From the NCBI RefSeq assembly GCF_000422585.1, contig NZ_KE383883.1, positions 1 to 64,000 of the forward strand: DNA of 64,000 bases. Direction: 5' to 3'. Shown one piece after another: positions 1 through 8,052 of the stretch (within the stretch, counting starts at the first letter, position 1; each line of letters opens with the position of its first letter). The notes under the pieces were generated by a model. The model made no database searches and was not told the DNA's origin. It saw only the letters and a list, made by a program, of their open reading frames with translations. A program made the position numbers and the translations under genes. The stretch comes from Hugenholtzia roseola DSM 9546 (GTDB lineage: Bacteria > Bacteroidota > Bacteroidia > Cytophagales > Bernardetiaceae).

Positions 1-315
1 GTATGGCAGAATGAGAAGGAATCTGTTTCTCATAAGTTCTTTATCAGCAGTTTAAAAGAGGTATCTGCCGAACAAATGTACAAGTATACGCGCCAGCATT
101 GGAGCATTGAAAATCAACTCCATTGGCAGTTAGATGTTACCTTTGGCGAAGACACCGCTGCAATCAAGCGCGAAAATGCAATCGTCAATCTGCATATTAT
201 TCGCAAATGGGCGTTATTTCTGCTCAAGAAAGACCCTGATAAAATGAGCATCAAAAGAAAAAGAAAAAAAGCCGCACGAAATTTAGCATATCTCCAGACA
301 ATCCTTAAAAACTAA
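1..315 (+). CDS. ISAs1 family transposase, C-terminal part
   Basis: This is the C-terminal 104 residues of a DDE transposase; the reading frame is open from base 1, so the start lies upstream of the window. The first internal ATG is at 76 but is not the real start. The segment HWSIENQLHWQLDVTFGED is the conserved ISAs1/H-repeat C-terminal block, whose glutamate is the third catalytic acidic residue. It is followed by the usual NLHIIRKWALFLLKKD helix. Family assignment is secure; whether the full element is intact cannot be seen. Confidence 0.85.
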   Translation, partial: VWQNEKESVSHKFFISSLKEVSAEQMYKYTRQHWSIENQLHWQLDVTFGEDTAAIKRENAIVNLHIIRKWALFLLKKDPDKMSIKRKRKKAARNLAYLQTILKN

Positions 316-334
316 CTTTTGGTGCGGAAGCCCT
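1..334 (+). mobile_element. ISAs1-family insertion sequence, right end only
   Basis: The window opens inside an insertion sequence. The transposase reads to 315 and the element's terminal repeat appears to run from about 313 to 334; read from the outside on the minus strand it starts AGGGCTTCCGCACCAAAAGT, which fits the CAGGGC-type ends I associate with ISAs1/H-repeat elements. The boundary is fixed by the interrupted minus-strand gene, whose recognisable protein ends at base 335 and continues into nonsense specified by the IS end. The left end and any target duplication are outside the window. Confidence 0.75.
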
Positions 335-580
335 ATAATAAAAGCCAGCGGTAGCGTCAGTTTGATAAATCAAAAGCCCAGCAGCAGGAGTAGTAATAAG
401 ATTCCGTTGTGCTTGTGTCATGCGTGGCACAAGAACACCCTTATCCGTCGCTTTTACATCAAGCATTGCTGAAGCATGTGCCGCAGAGTTGTCGTTGTTA
501 ATCGCCACGCCTTGCGCGAAAGAAAGTGAGGTCGTAAAAATAAGACCAATCAAAAATAAAAATCCAGATTTGGTAAGCAT
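305..580 (-). pseudogene. surface/tail-fibre-like protein N-terminus, cut by the IS
   Basis: Residues 1-23 form a signal peptide (LSFAQG cleavage region). Residues 24-82 carry the Bacteroidota motif VAINNDNSAAHASAMLDV...KGVLVPRMTQAQR...GLLIYQTD, the N-terminal module of many exported proteins with tail-fibre or collagen-like repeats. These proteins normally continue with GFYYYNG-type sequence and several hundred residues. Here, after GFYY (base 335), the frame runs into the terminal repeat of the insertion sequence and stops nine codons later. The gene is therefore a truncated remnant; the distal part may lie beyond the other end of the element. Confidence 0.75.
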
Positions 581-1159
581 GTTGGTAAAGAGTTAAAGTG
601 AAACAAGACCAGTCTAAAAAACTCCTGCAATATACGTAAAAAGAGGGTAGAAAGGACGAAAAAAGGCAAAAAAAATTAAGACTTCTTAACAAAACATTCT
701 CTTTTTTTGTATTTTCGGACAAAAAACAGAAAAAAAAGAAAAACCCTTTGACTCAAACGCATTTGAGGTTTAAAGAATCTTGAATTTATCATATTCTATT
801 TTTTTGACGCACGAAAATTTTTTGACTGCCCCTTTTTGTATTATTTTATTTTGTTTAACGCCTCCTTTTTCGGATTTTATCCTGAAAGCGAAAGATAGCT
901 TGCATATATATTAAAAAATAAATTTTTGTTTTTAAACCTATAAAATCTTATCGCCTTTGCTTTTTTATCCAACATCATAGAAAAAACAAGACAATAAAAA
1001 AGGCTTCGCTAAAAAAAAACAGACTTTGGCTTAGGCAAATGCCACTTTCACTAAACACTGACTTGGGGGAGCGAAAAAAACACGTTTTTAGCGGTATGAA
1101 AGGCACAAAAACAAACCTGCCTACTTTACTCTCTTTTCAAAAGTTAATCTTATATTTTT
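581..1159. other. intergenic, AT-rich, no gene seen
   Basis: This 579-base stretch separates the truncated minus-strand gene from the plus-strand gene at 1160. It must hold both promoters, but I see no clean TTTG-N19-TAnnTTTG pair. Open frames here are low-complexity and lack coding character. Confidence 0.5.
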
Positions 1160-2416
1160 ATGAAACCCACATTCACGAAATTTCTTAGTCTTGCTCTGCT
1201 TGGAGGCTTTCTTTCCTACGCTGCTCCTTCGCAGGCACAAGTAGGGACACTTATCGGTGCTGGTGCTGCACTTCTAAAAAACAAAAAAGACAAGAAGAAA
1301 AAAGGCGAAGCTGGCGAACAAGATTCAAAAGATAACAAAAAAACAAGCAAAAAAACACAAATTGAACGCCTCGACGAGTTTTTAGCCACCGTCAATTTTG
1401 ACCCTGCTACCCCCGTTCTCAACGAAGATTGGAGCAAAGGCGAAGCCATCAAAGATGCCGAAAAGATGTCGGGCGACTATTATATCTGGTTTCCGCTCAC
1501 AAACCGCCTTGAAAAAGTATGGTTGCGCTGGAACAACTACACTTACAACAGCGATAGCAAGACCTTCCCCGGTATGCTCTTGGTAGCAAGTGTCTGGACA
1601 AAAGATAGTGGAGATAATTCTATTCTTGCTATAGATTTTCAAGCAAGAGATAATTATATGTTCTCACAAGAACGTAAAATTTTCGCAGGCGACGACAAAG
1701 AACTCAACACAGACATCATGCAGTATATTATGCTAAAAGATGGCTTATTTGTGGGCAATGTGCCTATTCAACTCGCAAAACCAAACGACGTACCTTCTTG
1801 GAAAATGATTTATCAAAAATATGATTCTGATGAAAACAAACCCAATTTTGAAGAAGGTCAAGTAGATATGTTTTTCGAAAAAGAACGTCATTCGCTTTTC
1901 TTTTTGGCAAAAGACAAAAAGCAATTTGAGGGCTTAACTTGGGAAAAAGTCTTTAATGACATCAAGACGCAATATGACCCTTATGAGCATGCTATCAGAC
2001 AACGCCAATATGCAGGGATACTAATGGCACGACAGCCACATAGCACCAGCAACGACCTCTACAAAGACAAAGCCAGCTATCGCGCCGCCAAAGCAGGCAT
2101 GCAAAGCCACTTTGATGCCACTAGCAAATCCAAAGTCTTATTTGGCTACGCCGACGATAGAGGTTGGCAGACTATCAAAAATAAATCTACAGGCGCAATT
2201 ACGCACCAAGTAGGCTACTATTGGATGGTAATAGAGCGTCCAGAGGAATACATGAAGCAAAAATTAGTACCTAAATATGAACTCATGGGTGCTATCATGA
2301 TACGAAACTACAACGGTAGCGGATACGACAAACCTTATTACAAGGATTTTACCACCAACCAGAAAACCCTTTCAAAAGCGGACATAGACGCAATTAAGGC
2401 AGTAGCAGTGGAATAA
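1160..2416 (+). CDS. exported protein of unknown function
   Basis: The 418-residue product begins with a clear signal peptide (MKPTFTKFLSLALLGGFLSYAAPSQAQ). Residues 38-68 form a lysine-rich, highly charged linker (KNKKDKKKKGEAGEQ), after which a mostly beta-looking domain follows with many aromatic residues. I do not recognise the family. It is probably periplasmic or surface exposed. A strong hairpin follows 41 bases after the stop, so it is likely a single-gene transcript. The start is the only ATG that includes the signal peptide. Confidence 0.8.
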   Translation: MKPTFTKFLSLALLGGFLSYAAPSQAQVGTLIGAGAALLKNKKDKKKKGEAGEQDSKDNKKTSKKTQIERLDEFLATVNFDPATPVLNEDWSKGEAIKDAEKMSGDYYIWFPLTNRLEKVWLRWNNYTYNSDSKTFPGMLLVASVWTKDSGDNSILAIDFQARDNYMFSQERKIFAGDDKELNTDIMQYIMLKDGLFVGNVPIQLAKPNDVPSWKMIYQKYDSDENKPNFEEGQVDMFFEKERHSLFFLAKDKKQFEGLTWEKVFNDIKTQYDPYEHAIRQRQYAGILMARQPHSTSNDLYKDKASYRAAKAGMQSHFDATSKSKVLFGYADDRGWQTIKNKSTGAITHQVGYYWMVIERPEEYMKQKLVPKYELMGAIMIRNYNGSGYDKPYYKDFTTNQKTLSKADIDAIKAVAVE

Positions 2417-2457
2417 GTAGCCGCCATCTCTACCTGATGCAACCTTGTTTTGAAGAC

Positions 2458-2487
2458 TATGCGCCAAATTTTTTCATTTGGCGCATA
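2458..2487 (+). terminator. hairpin terminator after the 1160 gene
   Basis: TATGCGCCAAA at 2458-2468 pairs perfectly with TTTGGCGCATA at 2477-2487 across an eight-base T-rich loop. The downstream sequence is only moderately T-rich, so termination rather than RNA stabilisation is inferred. Confidence 0.6.
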
Positions 2488-2533
2488 TCAAAAAATGTTC
2501 TTTTTAAAAAGTAAAATTTAATATAGAAATTTT

Positions 2534-4177
2534 ATGAAAAAAATATCGCCTATATTATTCGCACTATTTTTAGTTGGTATCTCATGGAATTTGAAAGCCC
2601 AATGGGAAATTGTTAGGTCGAAAGAAAATTCAGATACAAAGTCAATTCTTAAAGCGGTTCATTTTGTAGATGCCGACTTGGGCTATGTCGTAGGTTTTTG
2701 GGGCGAAATCCTAAAAACTACCGACAGCGGAAAAACTTGGACAAATCAGGTTTCGGGTACAAAAAAAGACTTAAATACCGTTTATTTTATTGATGCCAAT
2801 ATAGGCTATATCGGTGCAGATTCAGGGCTTGTGTTGAAAACGACAAACGGCGGTCAGGTTTGGGAAAAAATGCAATTAGAGTGTGAGAAAAGTCTTAAAT
2901 ATATTCAGTTTATTGATAAAAAAATTGGTTATATAAACAGTATAGATGAAATCTTCAAAACTACCGACGGCGGTCAGACTTGGATAAAGCAAGACGCTCC
3001 TACAAAGTTTTCTTTTAGCGGAACTTATTTTATCGATAATACTCTATATAGCGTAGCACCATTTTCGGGAATTATTAAATTTGAAAATATAAATGAAAGT
3101 TGGAAAAATTATAAAGCACAAAAAAGCGATAAGCCTGCATTTTTAACTTCTGTTTTTTTCCCCAACGCAAATATAGGCTATGCAGTAGGCAACGAAGGAA
3201 GCCTCTGCAAGACCGAAGATGCAGGTCAGAAATGGAAGTCATTAGCTTCAAATATTTCTACTGATTTAAATCAAGTTTTTTTTACAAGCAGCAAAAGAGG
3301 CTATGCCGTTGGCGATAAAGGCGTTATTATAGCAACTCAAAACGGCGGTCTGACTTGGAAAGCGATGGATTCACCTACAAAAGTGCCGCTCTATGCCTGC
3401 CATTTTGTAGATGCCTATACGGGCTATGCTGTTGGAAATTTTGGAGTCATTCTAAAATTTGAGTCTTATATTAAGAAAGAATACTACGACTTTTATCGAA
3501 AGAAAGAAGGCTATGTAGAATTTATTGGCTTGAATCTGCCTTTTCTAAATCGCATTTTCGTGAAATTATCAGAAGACAAACAAACCCAAAAGGAAAAGCT
3601 CGAAGTCGTGCTTGCCGATGCCTTCGAAGAAAACTTTACGTTTGAAGGCGAATGGGACGGGCTTGGGTATTATGACCTTTCTAATCATAAAAAATACACG
3701 CACCTTGAAATTAGCTATCCCGCTAACAGAGAAATTACAACTTTCAACAATTTGACGGAAGAACTTTATCTTTTTGCTGATGAAACAAGTAGCTGGCGCA
3801 GTGAGGCAGACCGCCAATACACTTCGGTATTACAAAAAGGTGTAAATCATCAAGAAAATAAATCTATTTATACCTTTATACAACCTGCCGATAAAAGCTC
3901 TCGAATCTTTACAAAATCAGAATTTGTATTGATGGAAGACGCTGATGCCGTCTTGATTCGCCTTGAGCCAATGATAACTTTGAAAGACTGCGAAAAGATG
4001 CTTTCAAAAGGTTTGAAAAAGACCTTCAAAGCCCAAAAGTATGTCTTGGAATCTCCTATGGGTGAGCCTTTCGAGATTACTTTCGAAACCACCGCCCCCG
4101 AACCTAATAAGCGTGCAGGTACTATCACACTCAAATACAAAGATGGTACAAGTACGGTTTATGAGCTAAATCCTTAA
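2534..4177 (+). CDS. YCF48-like beta-propeller exported protein
   Basis: The 547-residue protein has a signal peptide (MKKISPILFALFLVGISWNLKAQ) and then about seven repeats of the YCF48/BNR type over residues 35-315, each of the form F.DA..GY.VG..G.ILKTT.GG.TW (for example VHFVDADLGYVVG, ILKTTDSGKTW, CHFVDAYTGYAVG). Repeat four is degenerate. These repeats build a seven-bladed propeller, as in the Hcf136/YCF48 assembly factors, but in Bacteroidota they are common in secreted proteins with no link to photosystems. The C-terminal 230 residues are a separate domain I cannot name. It is likely secreted or periplasmic. Confidence 0.8.
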   Translation: MKKISPILFALFLVGISWNLKAQWEIVRSKENSDTKSILKAVHFVDADLGYVVGFWGEILKTTDSGKTWTNQVSGTKKDLNTVYFIDANIGYIGADSGLVLKTTNGGQVWEKMQLECEKSLKYIQFIDKKIGYINSIDEIFKTTDGGQTWIKQDAPTKFSFSGTYFIDNTLYSVAPFSGIIKFENINESWKNYKAQKSDKPAFLTSVFFPNANIGYAVGNEGSLCKTEDAGQKWKSLASNISTDLNQVFFTSSKRGYAVGDKGVIIATQNGGLTWKAMDSPTKVPLYACHFVDAYTGYAVGNFGVILKFESYIKKEYYDFYRKKEGYVEFIGLNLPFLNRIFVKLSEDKQTQKEKLEVVLADAFEENFTFEGEWDGLGYYDLSNHKKYTHLEISYPANREITTFNNLTEELYLFADETSSWRSEADRQYTSVLQKGVNHQENKSIYTFIQPADKSSRIFTKSEFVLMEDADAVLIRLEPMITLKDCEKMLSKGLKKTFKAQKYVLESPMGEPFEITFETTAPEPNKRAGTITLKYKDGTSTVYELNP

Positions 4178-4204
4178 TTTTTATCAAAACAAATTCTTTT
4201 AAAC

Positions 4205-4786
4205 ATGAAAAAAATAGCAGCAGTTATTGTCTTTATCTTCTTGTGCTTCAATAGCCTGCAAGCACAAAGCTCCATCGAAAGCTATATGGCTTTATTCCCC
4301 GCCCTCAAAATGCCTTATGAAATAAACGAGGGAATTTTCAAGGCTGAAAATGTAAAAAAATTGAACCTAATAAATCCAGACTTGCTGATGGAATTTGCAA
4401 GTAAAGATGAATACGGTTCTACTCCTTTTGTAGGCAAAACCTACGCCTTAGGCAAATTTGAGCCACACCCCGAATATACGGCACTGTTGCTTATTTGCGA
4501 TAATAACCTGACGAACGACGCACCTGCCTTGTATGAAGTATATGCATTAGTCTATCGCAAAAAAGATAACTCTTTTGTGGTAAATCATGAAGTTATCCTG
4601 CGCTATGGAAACTCTGCAAACGAGGGCGAGCTATACACAGACGAAGGCACAGCCATGATTACGGCAGAGGGCATCAAGGTAGTCCAAAAGACGACGACCC
4701 AAAAAGAAGGAAGCGAGCAGGTCGATGTTAGTACCAACTCTACAAACTACTACTTCAAAGTAGAAAAAGAAGTATTTGGCTGGTAA
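4205..4786 (+). CDS. exported protein of unknown function
   Basis: This 193-residue product has a signal peptide (MKKIAAVIVFIFLCFNSLQAQ) and starts 27 bases after the propeller gene, so the two are probably cotranscribed. The mature part is a compact mixed alpha/beta sequence with no motif I recognise. It ends shortly before a hairpin at 4801. Confidence 0.75.
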   Translation: MKKIAAVIVFIFLCFNSLQAQSSIESYMALFPALKMPYEINEGIFKAENVKKLNLINPDLLMEFASKDEYGSTPFVGKTYALGKFEPHPEYTALLLICDNNLTNDAPALYEVYALVYRKKDNSFVVNHEVILRYGNSANEGELYTDEGTAMITAEGIKVVQKTTTQKEGSEQVDVSTNSTNYYFKVEKEVFGW

Positions 4787-4800
4787 AAGCTACAGATGCT

Positions 4801-4820
4801 AAGGGTTTCCAAAAACCCTT
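4801..4820 (+). promoter_or_regulatory. leader hairpin, copy 1 of a duplicated 5' module
   Basis: AAGGGTTT at 4801-4808 pairs with AAACCCTT at 4813-4820. The hairpin and the following leader (TTCAAACTAAACTTTTA..., to the ATG at 4855) recur almost unchanged at 6340-6402 in front of another gene. The second copy keeps the fold by a G-U pair. Because the hairpin travels with the downstream leader, it looks like a 5' element rather than only a terminator of the gene before it. Confidence 0.5.
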
Positions 4821-4854
4821 AATGTTCAAACTAAACTTTTACACTTTAAACACA

Positions 4855-6288
4855 ATGAAAAAAACTATCTTTTCTTTCGTAGTTATTCTCGCCTGCTTCT
4901 TAGCAGGGCAGGCAAGGGCGCAAAATTATGCTTGGGCAAAAGGTATGGGAAGTACAGGTCAGGATGATGGACGTGGCATCGCTGTAGATGGCTCAGGCAA
5001 TGTCTATACCATAGGCACTTTTCAAGGTACAGTTGATTTTGACCCCAATGCAGGCACAGCCAATCTTAGCTCGGTAATAGGTTTAGATGTTTTTGTACAA
5101 AAATTAGATGCGTCAGGCAATTTGGTCTGGGCAAAACGCTTGGGAGGCACATTGGGCGATGCAGGCTGTGGTATCAGCGTAGATGGCTCAGGCAATGTCT
5201 ATACCACAGGTTCTTTTCAAGGTACGGTTGATTTTGACCCCAATGCAGGCACAGCCGAACTTACCGCAGCAGGAAATAGCGATATTTTTATACAAAAATT
5301 AGATGCTTCAGGCAATTTGGTCTGGGCAAAACGCATGGGCAGTTTAGGTGATGATGTTGGACGTGGCATCAGTGTAGATGGCTTAGGCAATGTCTATACC
5401 ACAGGCTATTTTGTGGGTAAGGTTGATTTTGACCCCAATGCAGGCACAACCGAACTTACCGCAGCAGGAGGTAGCGATATTTTTATACAAAAATTAGATG
5501 CTTCGGGTAATTTGGTCTGGGCAAAACGCCTGGGAAGCACGTCTAGTGACGTTAGCAATGGCATCAGTGTAGATGGCTCAGGCAACGTCTATACCACAGG
5601 TTATTTTAGAGGTACAGTTGATTTTGACCCCAATGCTGGTACAAACAATCTTATATCAGAGGGGTTTTCTCTGGATATTTTCGTACAAAAGTTAGATGCT
5701 TCAGGTAATTTGGTCTGGGCAAAAGGCATGGGCGGCATAGATGAGGATTTTGGCAATGGCATCAGCGTAGATGGCTCAGGTAATGTCTATACGATAGGCA
5801 GATTTGGAATGACGGTTGATTTTGACCCCAATGCAGGCACAGCCGAACTTACCGCAGAAGGAAGTCGGGATATTTTTGTACAAAAGTTAGATGCTTCGGG
5901 CAATTTAGTGTGGGCAAAAAGCATGGGAGGCGCATCTCTTGATACTGGTAATGGCATCAGTGTAGATGGCTTAGGCAATGTCTATACCACAGGGAGTTTT
6001 GGAGGTACAGTTGATTTTGACCCCAATGCAGGCACTGCCGAACTTACCGCAACAGACGAAACGGATATTTTTGTACAAAAATTAGATGCCTCAGGCAGTT
6101 TGGTCTGGGCAAAAAGCGTCGGAGGCAAAGGTTGGGATAGTGGCTATGGCATCGCAATAGATGGCTCAGGCAACGTCTATACCACAGGTTCTTTTCAAAG
6201 TACAGTTGATTTTGACCCCAATGCAGACACAGCCGAACTTACCGCAGCAGGGAGTTGGGATATTTTTGTAAGCAAACTAACTGATTGA
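4855..6288 (+). CDS. SBBP-type seven-repeat beta-propeller exported protein
   Basis: I place the start at 4855, eleven codons inside the longest open frame, because MKKTIFSFVVILACFLAGQARA is a standard signal peptide and the same start and leader recur at 6402. The mature protein is almost entirely seven tandem repeats of about 65 residues beginning WAK.(L/M)G (nucleotides 4933, 5128, 5320, 5518, 5716, 5911, 6109) with the internal signatures DGSGNVYTTG, VDFDPNAGTAELTA and DIFVQKLDASGNLV. These are SBBP beta-propeller repeats, so one seven-bladed propeller is expected. No sorting domain follows the last repeat. The role is unknown, probably surface or periplasmic binding. Confidence 0.85.
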   Translation: MKKTIFSFVVILACFLAGQARAQNYAWAKGMGSTGQDDGRGIAVDGSGNVYTIGTFQGTVDFDPNAGTANLSSVIGLDVFVQKLDASGNLVWAKRLGGTLGDAGCGISVDGSGNVYTTGSFQGTVDFDPNAGTAELTAAGNSDIFIQKLDASGNLVWAKRMGSLGDDVGRGISVDGLGNVYTTGYFVGKVDFDPNAGTTELTAAGGSDIFIQKLDASGNLVWAKRLGSTSSDVSNGISVDGSGNVYTTGYFRGTVDFDPNAGTNNLISEGFSLDIFVQKLDASGNLVWAKGMGGIDEDFGNGISVDGSGNVYTIGRFGMTVDFDPNAGTAELTAEGSRDIFVQKLDASGNLVWAKSMGGASLDTGNGISVDGLGNVYTTGSFGGTVDFDPNAGTAELTATDETDIFVQKLDASGSLVWAKSVGGKGWDSGYGIAIDGSGNVYTTGSFQSTVDFDPNADTAELTAAGSWDIFVSKLTD

Positions 6289-6339
6289 TACAACCCATTC
6301 CGTTAAACTCATTATTTCTGACATGAACAAATCTAAACT

Positions 6340-6359
6340 AAGGGTTTCCGAAAATCCTT
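6340..6359 (+). promoter_or_regulatory. leader hairpin, copy 2 of the duplicated 5' module
   Basis: AAGGGTTT at 6340-6347 pairs with AAATCCTT at 6352-6359, using one G-U pair where copy 1 has G-C. The following bases to the ATG at 6402 match the leader of the propeller gene, including TTCAAACTAAA.TTTT.AA. No T-run follows. Confidence 0.5.
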
Positions 6360-6401
6360 AGTGTTCAAACTAAATTTTTAAACTTTTAAATTTTAAATAC
6401 A

Positions 6402-6908
6402 ATGAAAAAAACTATCTTTTCTTTCGCAATTATTCTCGCCTGCTTCCTGACCACACTCACACAAGCCTACGCACAGACAAGCGACAGCGACAAAGAGTTG
6501 GAGGAAAAAATCAAGAGCAAACTTGTCGGCACTTGGGTTTTCCAAAATGCTTCAAAAGCATCAGGGCTGGCAGGATTGGCTGCAACCAACAAAGAAAATG
6601 CGCTCGCCAAACGCCTCGCTACTACGCAGTATGAAGGTTCGGAATATACTTTCAACGAAGATGGCACGTATCAACACAAGGGAACAGACTTTTTGAAAGC
6701 AAAATTTACCTATGCAGGCACTTGGAAGTTTGACGACACACTACTTGTCCTGACTGCAAAGACCTACAACGGTATGCCTTTGGACAAAGAAAGTGCATCG
6801 GCTTGGGACTATGTGATAGTGAGCAGCAAAGAACTTGGTGCCAATGTAAAATGTAAGCCCGCTGGCGAGGAGGAGGTTGTGGCAAAAATCAACTTCAAAC
6901 GAAAGTAG
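6402..6908 (+). CDS. lipocalin-like exported protein
   Basis: The 168-residue product starts with a signal peptide (MKKTIFSFAIILACFLTTLTQAYAQ) nearly identical to that of the preceding gene. The mature part has KLVGTWVFQ near residue 40, then YTFNEDGTYQHKG and FTYAGTWKFDDTLLVLT, the strand pattern of Bacteroidota lipocalin-like domains (DUF4923/lipocalin_4 style). Such small barrels bind hydrophobic ligands or have purely structural roles. Function here is not known. Confidence 0.7.
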   Translation: MKKTIFSFAIILACFLTTLTQAYAQTSDSDKELEEKIKSKLVGTWVFQNASKASGLAGLAATNKENALAKRLATTQYEGSEYTFNEDGTYQHKGTDFLKAKFTYAGTWKFDDTLLVLTAKTYNGMPLDKESASAWDYVIVSSKELGANVKCKPAGEEEVVAKINFKRK

Positions 6909-6950
6909 TGTTTAGTTTTCACAATCATTATTTTTACCACTTCTTAGCGG

Positions 6951-7165
6951 CAGCCAAGTTAGTTTCTATGAAAAGCCTTGTTCTATTGCGTTTGACACGA
7001 AATAAAATTTGGCTTAAAATTTGGTTTGGACTCTATTTTGAGGCTAAAAATTCTTCTTTGCTTCAATCTCTTTTCAAAAAAGGCAACTTTTGGCAGAATA
7101 TTGCATAATTTGTATCTGCCAAAAGGCTTTCAAAATGCCCCAAGATTTTTTCACTTCAACCCCAT
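6951..7165 (+). repeat. interspersed CAG...CTG repeat, divergent copy A
   Basis: From CAGCCAAGTTAG at 6951 to AAATTTGG at 7012 the sequence matches the left half of the reference copy at 43581-43753, including AAAAGCCTTGTT and TTTGACACGAAATAAAATTT. The distal half is diverged and the right border, near 7165, is uncertain. It lies directly before the lipoprotein gene at 7173. Confidence 0.55.
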
Positions 7166-7172
7166 ACAAAAA

Positions 7173-7703
7173 ATGATGACACATCTAAAAATCGCCTTTT
7201 TATTCAGCCTTGCGCTCCTAACCATTTTCACTTCTTGCGAATCAAAAGAAGCACAAGAAAAAAGAAGCGCAGAAAAAGTGAAAGAAGAACTCAACGCCGA
7301 AGAAAACAAAAAAGAAATGACGGCATTGCACCAAAATAATGAAATCCAAAACGAAAAACCTGCCCTCAAAGAGGTAAAAGGAGCTATTACAGTGAAAGAA
7401 CTGACGGCTGAATTTGAAGATAAAGAAGTAAGCGTTACAGGTTTTTTTGAGGGTATCAATAAGCATACAAGTGATGAAAATCAGGTAAGTATTAGTTTAG
7501 GAATCGGAAATGGCCTGTCATTTTTTTTGGCACAAATTCCTAAAGCGGAATGGGAAAAAGAAAACTATGACGCTCTTAGGAAAAATGAAGAAGACTTTGT
7601 TCAAAAAAATAGCCTGAATAGAACGCCTTTGCAAATCACGCTCAAAGGCAAATATAATGGAACTTATCTTTTAGAAGCCACATTAGTTGCTTATGAAGAT
7701 TAA
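7173..7703 (+). CDS. lipoprotein with OB-fold-like domain
   Basis: The start is set at the ATG at 7173, because upstream codons fall in repeat copy A and MMTHLKIAFLFSLALLTIFTSC is a lipoprotein signal with lipidated cysteine 22. Residues 25-65 are a charged helical stretch rich in E and K, followed by a domain with VTVKELTAEFEDKEVSVTGF-like spacing (actual AITVKELTAEFEDKEVSVTG) typical of tRNA_anti-like OB-fold domains in small Bacteroidota lipoproteins. The product is 176 residues. Ligand and role are unknown. Confidence 0.7.
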   Translation: MMTHLKIAFLFSLALLTIFTSCESKEAQEKRSAEKVKEELNAEENKKEMTALHQNNEIQNEKPALKEVKGAITVKELTAEFEDKEVSVTGFFEGINKHTSDENQVSISLGIGNGLSFFLAQIPKAEWEKENYDALRKNEEDFVQKNSLNRTPLQITLKGKYNGTYLLEATLVAYED

Positions 7704-7840
7704 CTTTTTTGCACAAAATAGGCGATACAAAAGGTAATTTCATAGAGAAAAGAAAAAGGGGCTACCATCATAGTATAATACCACATTCAAAAGTTTTATA
7801 GCAATTAGGATAGGCAAATCGAAGATTTTAGTTGCTATTA

Positions 7841-7888
7841 TTGCACGCCGTCGGGATAGGCAGACCTGCCTTTTTCGGGGGCGTGCAA
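7841..7888 (+). promoter_or_regulatory. two-tier hairpin in the gap before tamB
   Basis: In the 349-base gap 7704-8052, TTGCACGCC (7841-7849) pairs with GGCGTGCAA (7880-7888), and inside it AGGCAG (7858-7863) pairs with CTGCCT (7866-7871). No T-run follows. It may terminate the upstream lipoprotein transcript, act as a repeat element, or be an RNA processing signal. The rest of the gap shows no gene. Confidence 0.45.
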
Positions 7889-7929
7889 ACTTTGAAGCCC
7901 CCACTTTCCTTATTTTTCTTTATTTTTCT

Positions 7930-7937
7930 TAACTTTG
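7930..7937 (+). promoter_or_regulatory. possible -7 element for tamB
   Basis: TAACTTTG matches the Bacteroidota TAnnTTTG -7 consensus and lies 115 bases before the chosen tamB start. No convincing -33 TTTG at the expected spacing is seen. Confidence 0.3.
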
Positions 7938-8052
7938 CAGGTGAAGCGGGCGTTCTTCCTTATTTTTGCCCTATTTTTGCGCTACTTTTGGCTTACTCTT
8001 ACGCGCCCAAACCGCCTTTCTATTTTTTCTCACGCCTTACGCTTTCACTACC

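Noticed and set aside
4933-6288. Tandem DNA repeats that might be a satellite or CRISPR
   Set aside because: The period of about 195 bp is in frame and encodes SBBP propeller blades.
6908-7108. 66-codon plus-strand frame after the lipocalin-like gene
   Set aside because: It is translation of repeat copy A.
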